Assembly: GCF_010586825.1 (NCBI RefSeq)
Contig: NZ_JAAAGB010000007.1
Span: 124,001 to 188,000 of the forward strand
DNA: 64,000 bases
Reading direction: 5' to 3'
DNA from: Draconibacterium mangrovi
Lineage (GTDB): Bacteria; Bacteroidota; Bacteroidia; Bacteroidales; Prolixibacteraceae
Part shown: one piece after another, positions 29,236-38,139 of the stretch
Layout of the letters: each line of letters starts with the position of its first letter
How positions within the stretch are numbered: position 1 is the stretch's first letter
Made by a program: the position numbers and the translations under genes
Notes under the pieces: generated by a model
Told to the model about the DNA's origin: nothing
Seen by the model: only the letters and a program-made list of their open reading frames with translations
Databases searched by the model: none

Positions 29236-29257
29236 ACCCTGAGCGTAGTCGAAGGGT
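29236..29257. repeat. Dispersed short palindromic repeat
   Basis: ACCCTGAGCG followed by TAGTCGAAGGGT, a 22-base imperfect palindrome with ACCCT/AGGGT ends. This text recurs in intergenic regions of many bacterial genomes, from memory; only one copy is in this window. Confidence 0.6.
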
Positions 29258-29315
29258 ACTTGTTCCCAACATCAATCATTTCAATCTAATTCAATCTTCA
29301 TCACTCCTACTCAAT

Positions 29316-30530
29316 TTACATCCTCCTGCGTGCCGGAATTACCGGTGGCAGGCCGTTAAACGGGTTTGTCATTTGTCCGATACCACGTGTTCCCATGGTT
29401 GAGGCACGTTGCACGGCATTTTGCCCAAAACGATTCCGGATCTTATCCATGCGCTGGTACAGGTTTATCAGTTTGGTATCGTCTTCAAACAATTTCATCT
29501 GGTAACTTCCGCCCACCAAATGACTGAAACGCACGCCCACCAGCCGCACCAAAACCCGACGCGTGTACAACTGATCGAAAAGTTCCATGGTGGTTTGAAT
29601 AAGCGTATGATCGAGCGAAGTGTACGGAATGCGCTTTTGCCGGGTGCGGGTATCAAAATCGGAATAACGCACGGTTACCGTAACACACGACGTAAGCTTG
29701 TTTCCGTTGCGCAGGTAAAAAGCCAGTTTTTCGGCCATGGCCAGCAGCAGGTTTTTCAGCGCCTGCACATCAATGGTATCTTTCTCAAAAGTAAGCGACG
29801 ACGAAATGGATTTCCGCTCGTGATAAGGTTCTACCAACGAATTATCGATTCCCTGCGCCTTTTTCCACAGCACAATTCCGTTCTTTCCCATCACTTTGTC
29901 CATCAGTTCGATAGGCATCTTCTGGATGGTTTTCACATAACGGATTCCCATGCTCAGCAGCATTTTGTAAGTCTGATCGCCCACCATCGGGATTTTTTTC
30001 ACCGGCAGCGGCGCCAGAAACTCTTTTTCATGCCCGTATTCAATTTGCTGGAAACCATTGGGTTTTATCTCGCCAGTAGCTACTTTCGACACCGTTTTAT
30101 TGGTCGACAGTCCAAAAGAAATGGGTAAATGTGTTTGGTCGATAATGCGCTGGCGCAATTCCTGTGCCCACTTGTAGCAGCCGTAAAATTTATCCATTCC
30201 GCTTACATCGATATAAAACTCGTCGATGGATGATTTTTCGTAAAGCGGTGCTTCTTCTTTAATAATATCCGTTATCTCATCGGAGAATTTGCTGTAAATG
30301 GAGCTGTTTCCTTTTACCACAATGGCCTCGGGGCAAAGCCGGCGCGCCATTTGCATGGGCATGGCCGAATGTACACCGTATTGTCGCGCCTCGTAGCTGC
30401 AGGCCGCCACCACTCCCCGTCCACTGGTACCTCCAACCAACACCGGTTTGCCGATCAACTCGCGGTTCATCAGCCTTTCACACGACACAAAAAAGGTGTC
30501 CAGATCAATATGTACAATATTCCGATTCAA
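29316..30530 (-). CDS. dinB: DNA polymerase IV, Y family
   Basis: Translesion polymerase of 404 residues. Catalytic acids are present: Asp9 and Asp11 region (HIDLDTFFVSCE) and Asp103-Glu104 (SSIDEFYIDVSG). The fingers motif AACSYEARQYGVHSAMPM, the HhH region (KKIPMVGDQTYKMLLSMGI) and the little-finger domain follow. The C-terminal tail is basic (PARRRM), and no clear beta-clamp motif stands out. Because the acids are intact it is an active DinB and not the inactive ImuB partner known from imuA-imuB-dnaE2 operons. It sits 193 bases upstream of the DnaE2-like gene and is divergent from the LexA-like repressor. Confidence 0.94.
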   Translation of the reverse strand: MNRNIVHIDLDTFFVSCERLMNRELIGKPVLVGGTSGRGVVAACSYEARQYGVHSAMPMQMARRLCPEAIVVKGNSSIYSKFSDEITDIIKEEAPLYEKSSIDEFYIDVSGMDKFYGCYKWAQELRQRIIDQTHLPISFGLSTNKTVSKVATGEIKPNGFQQIEYGHEKEFLAPLPVKKIPMVGDQTYKMLLSMGIRYVKTIQKMPIELMDKVMGKNGIVLWKKAQGIDNSLVEPYHERKSISSSLTFEKDTIDVQALKNLLLAMAEKLAFYLRNGNKLTSCVTVTVRYSDFDTRTRQKRIPYTSLDHTLIQTTMELFDQLYTRRVLVRLVGVRFSHLVGGSYQMKLFEDDTKLINLYQRMDKIRNRFGQNAVQRASTMGTRGIGQMTNPFNGLPPVIPARRRM

Positions 30531-30556
30531 AATGTCGATATTTTCGTCAATTTTAG

Positions 30557-30571
30557 GACTATAATTTAGTC
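30557..30571. promoter_or_regulatory. Candidate SOS operator between dinB and the repressor gene
   Basis: GACTATAATTTAGTC is a dyad with 5-bp perfect arms (GACTA/TAGTC) and a 5-base spacer. It lies 26 bases before the dinB start and about 10 bases upstream of a plus-strand -7 box (TATATTTG, 30581-30588) that points to the repressor gene. Confidence 0.45.
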
Positions 30572-30621
30572 ATTTTTTATTATATTTGGAAATAAAAGTC
30601 TGAAGACCGAAGTCGGGAGAC

Positions 30622-30783
30622 GGAAGAAAGATTGCGTCACCTCCTGCGTCGGTTCGCAATGACGTAATTTATATATTACATAGGTAGTTTGGGCGCGGCT
30701 TACCGCGCCCAAACTACCCTCCGTTCTGATTTACAGAGTCATTGCGAAGGAGTCGACACGACGACTGAAGCAATCTTCAATCC
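30622..30783. repeat. Nested inverted-repeat element (MITE/REP-like)
   Basis: The centre is a perfect 16-bp stem GGTAGTTTGGGCGCGG (30683-30698 with 30703-30718, CTTA loop). Around it TTCGCAATGAC (30653-30663) pairs exactly with 30738-30748, and outer segments AGATTGC and GCAATCT also pair. The element is 30-60% richer in GC to the eye than its flanks. It lies in the presumed leader of the LexA-like gene. Confidence 0.75.
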
Positions 30784-30802
30784 ATACTAAAAACAATAAA
30801 CT

Positions 30803-31516
30803 ATGCATTTCGCAAACAATCTAAAATTCCTACGTAAACGGCGCAAAAGATCGCAAATGGACCTGGCAACCGAGCTGGGATTAACGCGTACTACCCTTTC
30901 CGGATACGAAAAAAATGTGCAGCCGCCTTTTCCGGTGCTGATAAAAATATCGGAGTACTTTAATGTATCGCTCGATGCACTGATAAAATACCGGCTGGAA
31001 GTTTTGTCGGAAGAACAACTTTCGCAAATAGAAAAAGGATTCGATGTAGATGTTACCGGACGAAAGCTCCGGCTACTGACAATCTCTGTGGATAAAGAGG
31101 GAAAAGAAAACATTGAAATGGTTCCGGTAAAAGCACAGGCCGGTTATACCAACAGTTACGGCGATTTGGATTTTATTGCGTCGTTACCCAAATTCAGACT
31201 CCCGTTTCTACCGGAAGACAAAACTTACCGCACTTTCCAAATTCAGGGCGATTCGATGCTGCCCATAAAAGAAGGCTCGTGGGTAACCTGTTCGTTTACC
31301 GAAGACTGGACCAACATTAAAGATGGCAAAGCCTGCATTGTTGTAACTCAGGATGATGGTGTAGTTTTTAAGCTGGTTTACAAACGATTAAAAGACAAAA
31401 AATTCTTACTGGTTTCGTTAACCCGAAATTATTCGCCTTACGAAATTGCGGTTTCGCAGGTGATGGAAATCTGGCAATTTGAAACCGTAAACAGTTTTGA
31501 AGTAGAAAGCGATTAG
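30803..31516 (+). CDS. LexA-like repressor (XRE HTH plus S24 peptidase)
   Basis: A 237-residue self-cleaving repressor. Residues 3-60 are an XRE helix-turn-helix (NLKFLRKRRKRSQMDLATEL, GLTRTTLSGYEKNVQPPFP). The C-terminal S24 domain has an AG cleavage pair at 113-114 (VKAQAGYTNSYG), nucleophile Ser151 in QGDSMLPIKEG and general base Lys190 in VVFKLVYKR, 39 residues apart as expected. Such XRE-S24 proteins act as LexA substitutes in some Bacteroidota. It is divergent from dinB and the DnaE2-like gene, with a dyad between, so control of these polymerases is likely but inferred. It is not the standard LexA because the HTH is XRE type. Confidence 0.88.
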   Translation: MHFANNLKFLRKRRKRSQMDLATELGLTRTTLSGYEKNVQPPFPVLIKISEYFNVSLDALIKYRLEVLSEEQLSQIEKGFDVDVTGRKLRLLTISVDKEGKENIEMVPVKAQAGYTNSYGDLDFIASLPKFRLPFLPEDKTYRTFQIQGDSMLPIKEGSWVTCSFTEDWTNIKDGKACIVVTQDDGVVFKLVYKRLKDKKFLLVSLTRNYSPYEIAVSQVMEIWQFETVNSFEVESD

Positions 31517-31575
31517 GGTTTTAAACTAAAAAGTGTATTTTCAGTCAAAATCAAAATAAACCAAAAATTTTTACC

Positions 31576-32859
31576 ATGAAATCTCAGTTCATTCTATTTT
31601 CTCTTCTTTTTCTTTTTGCTGTTTCAACAGGTAAGGCACAAAACCAGGCCGACGATAACTGGATGCAATGGCGCGGCCCGCTGGGCAACGGCGTGGCTGT
31701 AAAAGCAAATCCCCCGGTTGATTTCAGTGAAACCAAAAACCTGAAATGGAAAACCGCAATACATGGCAGAGGAAACGCTACACCAATTGTTTACGAGGAC
31801 AAGATCATAATTTTAACAGCTGTTCCAACTGATTCGTCTGCCGATCCGCAAGTGTCACCCAATGTAGACCACAACTTTAACGTAATTCTGGTGAACCGAA
31901 ACGATGGTAGCATCATCTGGGAAAAAACGGTTGCCACCGATCTTCCCCAAGGCAAAATTCATGAATTAAGCAGCTGGGCCTCGAATTCACCCTGTACCGA
32001 TGGCGAAATGATTTATGCCTACTTCGGATCGTTTGGACTGTACTGCCTTGATTTCGAAGGGAATATTATCTGGAAACGCGATTTCGGAACAATGGAAAAG
32101 CGCATGAACTTTGGCGATGGTGCATCGCCATACCTTTACAAAGACAGGCTTTTTGTGCAATGGGACCACGAAGGTGACTCATGGATATATTGTGTTGATA
32201 AAAAAACCGGGAACGACATTTGGAAAATGGAACGCGACGAACCCACCAGCTGGTCGACACCTTTTGTTGTTGAGGCCAACGGAAAAACTCAGGTTATAAC
32301 CAGTGCAACAACAGCAATTCGGAGCTACGATTATGAGAACGGAAACGTTTTATGGTCGTCAACCGGAATGACCGGCAATGTAATACCGGTACCAATGGTT
32401 GAAAATAACATGCTGTATGTAACAAGTGGCTTTAGAGGAGCAGCTTTGCAGGCAATTGATTTAACAAAAGCCAATGGCGATATCACCGGAACTGACGCAA
32501 TAATATGGGAATATAACCAGGATACACCCTATACGCCATGTGCGCTGCTAATGGATGGAAAACTTTACTTTTTGCGTGCAAACAATGGAGTGATGACCTG
32601 CCTTGATGCAAAAGACGGAAGTGTTCTTTACTCCAAAGAAAGACTGGAAGGAATAAGCACAATTTTTTCATCTCCTTCGGGGGCCGATGGCAAAATTTAC
32701 ATTGCCGCAAAAGGAATCTGCTTAGTTGTAAAAGCCGGTGAGGATTTTGAAATCCTGGCTTCAAACGAACTGGATGACGACTTCCATGCATCGCCGGTAT
32801 TTGTTGATAACCAACTTATATTAAGAGGATTTGAAAGTTTGTATTGTTTTGAGGAATAA
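31576..32859 (+). CDS. Exported PQQ-type beta-propeller protein
   Basis: A 427-residue protein with a signal peptide (to about residue 21, VSTGKAQ) and a repeated propeller pattern: WMQWRGPLGNG at the start, then blades with ATPIVYEDKIIILTAV, GSIIWEKTVATD, DRLFVQWDHEGDSWIYCVD, ENGNVLWSSTGM and GSVLYSKERLEG. The W-rich blade ends are typical of PQQ_2/BamB-like repeats. The WRGPxGNG opening is shared with a family of uncharacterised exported propellers in Bacteroidota and Planctomycetes, and no quinone-binding residues can be confirmed. It stands alone, followed by a strong terminator. A binding or sugar-related role is possible but unproven. Confidence 0.85.
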   Translation: MKSQFILFSLLFLFAVSTGKAQNQADDNWMQWRGPLGNGVAVKANPPVDFSETKNLKWKTAIHGRGNATPIVYEDKIIILTAVPTDSSADPQVSPNVDHNFNVILVNRNDGSIIWEKTVATDLPQGKIHELSSWASNSPCTDGEMIYAYFGSFGLYCLDFEGNIIWKRDFGTMEKRMNFGDGASPYLYKDRLFVQWDHEGDSWIYCVDKKTGNDIWKMERDEPTSWSTPFVVEANGKTQVITSATTAIRSYDYENGNVLWSSTGMTGNVIPVPMVENNMLYVTSGFRGAALQAIDLTKANGDITGTDAIIWEYNQDTPYTPCALLMDGKLYFLRANNGVMTCLDAKDGSVLYSKERLEGISTIFSSPSGADGKIYIAAKGICLVVKAGEDFEILASNELDDDFHASPVFVDNQLILRGFESLYCFEE

Positions 32860-32880
32860 TTAGATAGACCATACTATAAA

Positions 32881-32921
32881 AAAATGGCGGAAACTTATCA
32901 ATTCAAGTTCCCGCCATTTTT
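32881..32921 (+). terminator. Terminator of the propeller gene
   Basis: Perfect 10-bp stem AAAATGGCGG/CCGCCATTTT with an inner AACTT/AAGTT pairing and a T-run. Confidence 0.9.
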
Positions 32922-33006
32922 GTTTGATATTGCAAAAAGTAAAAGAACAACCGGTGAAACCTTATGACTAACAACATGGTAAACCGAAAATCAGCGGCAT
33001 AAAAAA

Positions 33007-33040
33007 AAGCCTGCTTTCGTATTTCAACAAAAACAGGCTT
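33007..33040 (-). terminator. Terminator of the Hsp20 gene
   Basis: AAGCCTG pairs with CAGGCTT; the left flank is a run of A, which reads as a T-run on the minus strand just after the Hsp20 gene. Confidence 0.85.
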
Positions 33041-33069
33041 CTGCGTTATAACCTTACTCTCTAAAACAA

Positions 33070-33516
33070 TTATGAAACTTTAATTTCAACGGGCTCTTTT
33101 TCAAGCGCTTCTTCCTTTTTCGGAAGTTCAATGCTTAAAATTCCATTTTCAAATTTTGCGCTAATCTTTTCAGCATCAACCGATTTTGGCAAACGATATT
33201 TCTTTTCGAAATTTTTTGTACCAAACTCGCGGTGTGCATATTTATAACCCTCGTCGTTTTCCTTTTCTTCTTTCTCAACCTTAACGGTCAATACATTTTT
33301 GAGAACATTTAGCTGAAGATCCTCTTTTACGAAACCTGGCAACAATACTTCGATCTTAAATTCTTTTTCTGTTTCAAAAATGTTGGTTGCAGGCGATGCA
33401 CCACATTTATTCACATAGTTTTCGTGGTAATCGTTTCTCAGGAAATTGTTGAATAATTCATCAACTAAAGTTCTGTTTACGTTGTAACGTGGGTTTTCAA
33501 ATCTTACTAAATTCAT
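33070..33516 (-). CDS. Small heat-shock protein Hsp20
   Basis: ATP-independent holdase chaperone of 148 residues with an alpha-crystallin domain at about 42-135: NIFETEKEFKIEVLLPGF, the beta4-5 region NVLTVKVEKEEKE, REFGTKNFEKKYRLPKSVD and the closing FENGILSIELPKKEE with the family G-x-L signature. A short N-terminal arm and a basic-acidic tail complete it. It is a single-gene unit with its own terminator. Its start codon is preceded by a perfect AGGAGG, which is rare in this window, suggesting strong translation. Confidence 0.95.
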   Translation of the reverse strand: MNLVRFENPRYNVNRTLVDELFNNFLRNDYHENYVNKCGASPATNIFETEKEFKIEVLLPGFVKEDLQLNVLKNVLTVKVEKEEKENDEGYKYAHREFGTKNFEKKYRLPKSVDAEKISAKFENGILSIELPKKEEALEKEPVEIKVS

Positions 33517-33523
33517 GACTTTT

Positions 33524-33529
33524 CCTCCT
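33524..33529 (-). promoter_or_regulatory. Strong Shine-Dalgarno site of the Hsp20 gene
   Basis: AGGAGG on the minus strand, 7 bases before ATG 33516. Most genes in this window have AT-rich starts without such a site, so this one stands out. Confidence 0.85.
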
Positions 33530-33742
33530 AATATTTTAAATTCTTGTTTAAAATTTTGTTTTCAAATTACTGCATGCCATAAATCAATTCCTGTTCCAAC
33601 AAACTTTTCCTACCTGTCTTGTCATTTTCGATCTCTGAAATAATGCCATAGTGACCGTTTTGATGATTTTATAATGCAAATATGGCAGAATATGTAGTTT
33701 TATGGATATATAACCAACCGCAATCAAAGCTGAAAATATTGT

Positions 33743-33750
33743 TACCTTTG
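33743..33750 (+). promoter_or_regulatory. -7 promoter element of trmD
   Basis: TACCTTTG matches TAnnTTTG 18 bases before ATG 33769, so the longer in-frame start at 33682 lies upstream of the promoter and is unlikely. Confidence 0.65.
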
Positions 33751-33768
33751 CGCAAAATTTTTCCAGAA

Positions 33769-34461
33769 ATGAGGATTGATATTATAACAGTTTTGCCGGA
33801 AATTATTGAAAGTCCGTTTAGTCATTCAATCATTAAGCGGGCACAGGATAAAGGGCTGGCAGAAATACATATTCATAATTTACGCGATTATTCGGAAGAC
33901 AAACACCGACGAGTTGACGACTATTCGTTTGGCAAGGGCGCAGGCATGGTAATGGCCATTCAACCTATTGAAAAAGCGATTGAGACATTAAAAGCCGAAC
34001 GCGATTATGATGAGATAATTTTCACAACACCTGATGGAGGAGTTTTCGATCAACAGGAAGCCAATAAACTCTCGCTAAAGCAAAATTTAATCATTCTTTG
34101 CGGACATTATAAAGGTATCGACCAGCGAATTCGGGACACCTATATTACAAAAGAAATATCGGTTGGAGATTTTGTACTAACCGGTGGCGAACTTGCCGCA
34201 GCAATAATAACCGATGCTGTTGTTCGCCTTTTACCAGGAGTACTTTCCGACGAAACATCTGCCCTTACCGACTCATTCCAGGATCACCTGTTAAGTCCGC
34301 CGGTTTATACACGTCCGGCTGAATATAAGGGAATGAAAGTACCGGAAGTTTTGCTTAGTGGAAACGACAAACTGGTTGATGACTGGAAACACGATCAGGC
34401 CATTGAACGTACTAAAAAGTTACGCCCCGATCTTTACAAAAAGTATCTTGGAGAAGAATAA
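33769..34461 (+). CDS. trmD: tRNA (guanine-37-N1)-methyltransferase
   Basis: Methylates G37 next to the anticodon, preventing frameshifting. The 230-residue product starts [17 protein letters not shown], the standard TrmD N-terminus, and has the SPOUT trefoil-knot SAM site: [30 protein letters not shown], and [18 protein letters not shown]. The start at ATG 33769 is supported both by homologous length and by a promoter box upstream. A peptidase gene follows after 3 bases and is probably cotranscribed. Usual partners rpsP, rimM and rplS are not here, as is common in Bacteroidota. Confidence 0.95.
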   Translation: MRIDIITVLPEIIESPFSHSIIKRAQDKGLAEIHIHNLRDYSEDKHRRVDDYSFGKGAGMVMAIQPIEKAIETLKAERDYDEIIFTTPDGGVFDQQEANKLSLKQNLIILCGHYKGIDQRIRDTYITKEISVGDFVLTGGELAAAIITDAVVRLLPGVLSDETSALTDSFQDHLLSPPVYTRPAEYKGMKVPEVLLSGNDKLVDDWKHDQAIERTKKLRPDLYKKYLGEE

Positions 34462-34464
34462 ACG

Positions 34465-35091
34465 ATGAGCAATACAACAACCAACACAATCGAATTAATT
34501 AAGAAACCCTCGAAACAAACAACCGCTAAAACAATACTAATAATTGGTGTTTTTCATGGCGAAGAACCTCAGGGCGAATATGTGATCAGGAGATATCTCG
34601 AGAATGCTAACTTTGAAAATATCAATAACCACTTAAATTTTATTCCTTGTCTGAATCCATGGGGCAAAGAACGAGGTGTGCGCGGAAACCATAATGGAGT
34701 GGATTTAAACCGCAACTACCCAACAAAAAACTGGATTGAAACCGAGAAAGATGAGAACTACTCAGGAAAACAACCAGCTTCGGAAATCGTAACTCAGCAA
34801 ATGATCGATTTACTTGAAGAAGTAAAACCGGAGATAATACTTACACTCCATGCACCATTAAAATGTGTGAATTACGATGGCCCGGCAAAAGAACTGGCGG
34901 AGAAAATTTCGGATTTTTGTGATTATCCGGTAATTGCAGACTTGGGATACCCTACTCCCGGATCGTTTGGCACTTACTGCGGTGTTGAACGCAACATACC
35001 TACCATCACTCTTGAATACGACGATGAAGAAGCTTACGAAAGCATCTATACTAAAACAGAAAAGATTTTTGACTGGCTGGCCGTTTATTAG
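34465..35091 (+). CDS. M14-family zinc carboxypeptidase
   Basis: A 208-residue peptidase or amidase without signal peptide, so probably cytoplasmic. The metal site is His31 and Glu34 (IGVFHGEEPQGE), with His129 (LTLHAPLK) as third ligand; Asn82-Arg83 in GVDLNRNYP are the substrate-carboxylate contacts, and Glu184 (ITLEYDD) is the catalytic base. The small size and cytoplasmic location recall MpaA-type enzymes that trim murein peptides, but the substrate is inferred. It follows trmD by 3 bases. A weak hairpin follows its stop. Confidence 0.85.
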   Translation: MSNTTTNTIELIKKPSKQTTAKTILIIGVFHGEEPQGEYVIRRYLENANFENINNHLNFIPCLNPWGKERGVRGNHNGVDLNRNYPTKNWIETEKDENYSGKQPASEIVTQQMIDLLEEVKPEIILTLHAPLKCVNYDGPAKELAEKISDFCDYPVIADLGYPTPGSFGTYCGVERNIPTITLEYDDEEAYESIYTKTEKIFDWLAVY

Positions 35092-35161
35092 TTTACAGTC
35101 TCAGTAAACAGTTTTCAGGACTTCTATCTCTTCAAGCTTCGTACTTCGGTCTTCAAACTTC

Positions 35162-38011
35162 TCAATACCTTCTGCAAATTCCGCGATAAGCACAATACTC
35201 GCACTTTTTATCGTGCTCAGTCTGCGCAAACTCATTGTCTTCTGAAAAGATTTCGGAAACCAAACCGGCCAATTCTTCTTCAAATTCTTCAGCTACTTCG
35301 TCAAAGAAAAAGTCTTTGTAATTCATTTGTACTGCCGCCGTAAAATTCTCGGCAAATAAACTGCGCAAAGGGTAAATAGCCGCCTGAATTTCTGCGCCAT
35401 TGGTTTCGGTTGCTAATCCCCACGAATAAATCAGAGCCTGCAAAATCTCCTTTTTCGGCTCTTTTGCATCTCTTTCAAACAGCTCGTCAACCGCTTTAAA
35501 ACGCGTTGTTTTTACATTTCCGGTTTTATAATCGAGCACCCGGGTCACGCCATCAGCACGGTCAACACGGTCGATCATTCCTCCAACACATATTTTATTA
35601 TCGCCGGCTTGTATCCAACGTTTGTAGCGCTGCTCCAAACTAACAACAGTAAATGGAGCCATTTCCTTGTCAATTTTTAAGAGCTGACGTAAATAGGTTA
35701 TGGCATTCTCGAAAATCAGCAAGGTTTTACCTTCCAGCTTAATTTCGCCTTTTAGCGGAAGTTTCTTTTTCAAATAGTGAATGGCAATCTGTTTGGTCAC
35801 CTCGTTCTCCAGCCACACACGGTCTTTTTGAATTTTCTCGATATTACTTTTTTCAACAACCCTACCTATGTAAGGCTTATACAGCTCTTCCAGCGTATCG
35901 TGAAATATATTACCAAAAACAACGCCGTCAATTTCTTCTTTCACTTCCTCAGGCTCCGGTAAACGAACCACATACTGATAGTAAAATTTCAACTTACAAT
36001 TCAGGTATGTATTTATCGCACTTGGGGAAAGCGGGTGATCCTCCGAATTATTGGCCAGCAATTTCGCCACAACTTCTTTCGAACTTTTTATGCGAATCTC
36101 CTCTACCGGATCATTCGAAAACGAAAAATCGAGGTTTAACATCTCAGGCTTATGCATCGAATCGTATTGCAACTGGTAACCGTAACGACTTAACTCTCCT
36201 GTGCCAATGCCCTCTTTCACAACACTGTAGGTAGCTGTTATATTTTTGGCACGCTGAACAAGACGATAAAAATAATAGGCATACATGGCATCCTGTTCAT
36301 CGATACCCGGTAATCCAAATCCCAAACGAATATTAAAAGGAATAAACGACGGTGCTGTGAATTTTCGTGGCCATTTATTTTCGTTCAATCCAAGAATGAT
36401 CAGGTTTTCAAAATCCAGACAGCGGGTTTCCAAAATTCCCATCACCTGCATCCCACTTAACGGTTCGCCTTCAAAAGCTACCGAAACCTGCCCGAGATAC
36501 TGTGAAAACAATCGGAAATAAACGGCCTCACTAATTTCGCGCTGCTGTTCGCTCAATACGTCATCAACAACGGCTTTTAGCTTTTCAATGGACTGATAAA
36601 TGGAATAAATCAACTCCAAAAGCATGGCATTGTCAATTTCAGTATCTTTTAAATGACCATAAAATGCGGCAAGCACATTTAAGAAATACGAACTGTAATC
36701 TGCGGTTTTTTCCGGAAGCGTAAATATTTGTTTGTGCAATGGAGAGAAATCAATCTCGGCAAGTGGCACCGTAATTCGGTTGTAATTTTTTAATTGGTTA
36801 ATATATGCCTTTGCAGCCTCACTCGCGGTATCGCCCAACAACTGATGATTTAAAACATCGGTTACATAACGGTAATAGACCACAAAATTATCACCTTCTT
36901 TTCGTTTGTTTTTCAGCAGCGTTACCAGCAACATTAAAAAGCCGTAAACCACCGAATTTCGCACCGAATACCCCATCGTAACATTTACCTTATCGATATT
37001 CGCCGGCACGGCACCCAGCGCTGAAAACAGCAGACTTTCATCGGCAAGCACAATCGCGGTATTGTCAAACTCTTTTTTGTACGACTTTTTTGTTTCATCC
37101 AGAAAATTAGGAATCTGTTGCGCCTGCCCGTAAACCGACGAAACAGCAACCATTTTCATATTTTTCCGATGATTAAAACATGTTACGTCCAGCTTAAAAT
37201 CTTCAGGCTGCGGAAATTCCACCAGGTTTGTTCTCAAGAAATGGCCGGCTTCATTTTGCTGATCGTTGAGATACGACACATCGTAATCCCATAAAAACTC
37301 AGCCTTTCCTAAACTTTGCAGATGTTTAAAGAATCGCTTTTCGCAGGCGTTCAGCGCATTCAAGCCTACGATATAATATTTTTTGTACGGGAAACTCTTT
37401 TTTTCATCATCAAGATTTTCAGCCACTTCCCGATCCTGCATTCCGGGGTAAGCCAATTGTTTATCGGCAAGTTGTTTTTTGAAATCCTGGTAAACAGGAT
37501 ACAATTTATTCCAAATTGATATGTATTTTTCCTTAAAACCTTTTTTGTCCACAACGGCCATACTTCCCCAAAACTGCTCAAGCGCTTTTTTCTGCTCGTC
37601 GGTGAGGTAATCAAACACCGATTCTATTTCTTTCAGATCAGAAACATTGGTAAACAGATCTTTGGCATTTACCAGGTAACGATCGATATCATTAAAATCT
37701 GCCAGCAGAATTTCTCCCCAAAAGTAGAACTCATCAAAGGTTTCAGTGGTTTTGGTGTGCTTAAGAAACACATCGTAGAGCAACGAAATCAACTGCAGCT
37801 TCTCGCCTTTTTGCACGGAAGAATACGATGCCATTAACTCATTTATCGTTGTTGTATTGGGGCCAATCACCGCTCCGTCAACAGTTTTCTGCAAATAATG
37901 AGTAAAAAAAACGCCAGCTCTTCGGTTAGGAAAAACCACACACAAATCTTTTAACTCGTTTTGATGTTTTTGATAAATAAATTTAGCGCATTGCGAGAGA
38001 AATCTTTCCAT
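35162..38011 (-). CDS. addB: AddB-like PD-(D/E)XK nuclease
   Basis: A 949-residue protein resembling AddB of Bacteroidota, part of the helicase-nuclease that processes double-strand breaks for RecA. The N-terminal half is a degenerate UvrD-like helicase fold (VVFPNRRAGVFF, TTTINELMASYSS). The C-terminal nuclease has LSPSAINTYLNCKLKFYYQY, the catalytic RVLDYKTGN with Asp and Lys, and the terminal CEYCAYRGIC cluster; together with the Cys of the first motif these four Cys would bind a 4Fe-4S cluster. AddA is not in the window. The divergent gamma-glutamyltransferase gene is unrelated. Confidence 0.88.
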   Translation of the reverse strand: MERFLSQCAKFIYQKHQNELKDLCVVFPNRRAGVFFTHYLQKTVDGAVIGPNTTTINELMASYSSVQKGEKLQLISLLYDVFLKHTKTTETFDEFYFWGEILLADFNDIDRYLVNAKDLFTNVSDLKEIESVFDYLTDEQKKALEQFWGSMAVVDKKGFKEKYISIWNKLYPVYQDFKKQLADKQLAYPGMQDREVAENLDDEKKSFPYKKYYIVGLNALNACEKRFFKHLQSLGKAEFLWDYDVSYLNDQQNEAGHFLRTNLVEFPQPEDFKLDVTCFNHRKNMKMVAVSSVYGQAQQIPNFLDETKKSYKKEFDNTAIVLADESLLFSALGAVPANIDKVNVTMGYSVRNSVVYGFLMLLVTLLKNKRKEGDNFVVYYRYVTDVLNHQLLGDTASEAAKAYINQLKNYNRITVPLAEIDFSPLHKQIFTLPEKTADYSSYFLNVLAAFYGHLKDTEIDNAMLLELIYSIYQSIEKLKAVVDDVLSEQQREISEAVYFRLFSQYLGQVSVAFEGEPLSGMQVMGILETRCLDFENLIILGLNENKWPRKFTAPSFIPFNIRLGFGLPGIDEQDAMYAYYFYRLVQRAKNITATYSVVKEGIGTGELSRYGYQLQYDSMHKPEMLNLDFSFSNDPVEEIRIKSSKEVVAKLLANNSEDHPLSPSAINTYLNCKLKFYYQYVVRLPEPEEVKEEIDGVVFGNIFHDTLEELYKPYIGRVVEKSNIEKIQKDRVWLENEVTKQIAIHYLKKKLPLKGEIKLEGKTLLIFENAITYLRQLLKIDKEMAPFTVVSLEQRYKRWIQAGDNKICVGGMIDRVDRADGVTRVLDYKTGNVKTTRFKAVDELFERDAKEPKKEILQALIYSWGLATETNGAEIQAAIYPLRSLFAENFTAAVQMNYKDFFFDEVAEEFEEELAGLVSEIFSEDNEFAQTEHDKKCEYCAYRGICRRY

Positions 38012-38139
38012 ACTTCAGTTCATCGTTCAGGGCTTAAAGTTCATAGTTTAGCCTGAATAAACAAGAAATTGATGCAATAAAATTTTCTTAAATTAGAGCT
38101 TTCGTAATAACCTTTTTGTATAAATCATTCTTTCACAAC

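Noticed and set aside
33682-34461. Longer trmD start at 33682
   Set aside because: The -7 box at 33743 is downstream of it, and TrmD proteins start at the [10 protein letters not shown] motif.
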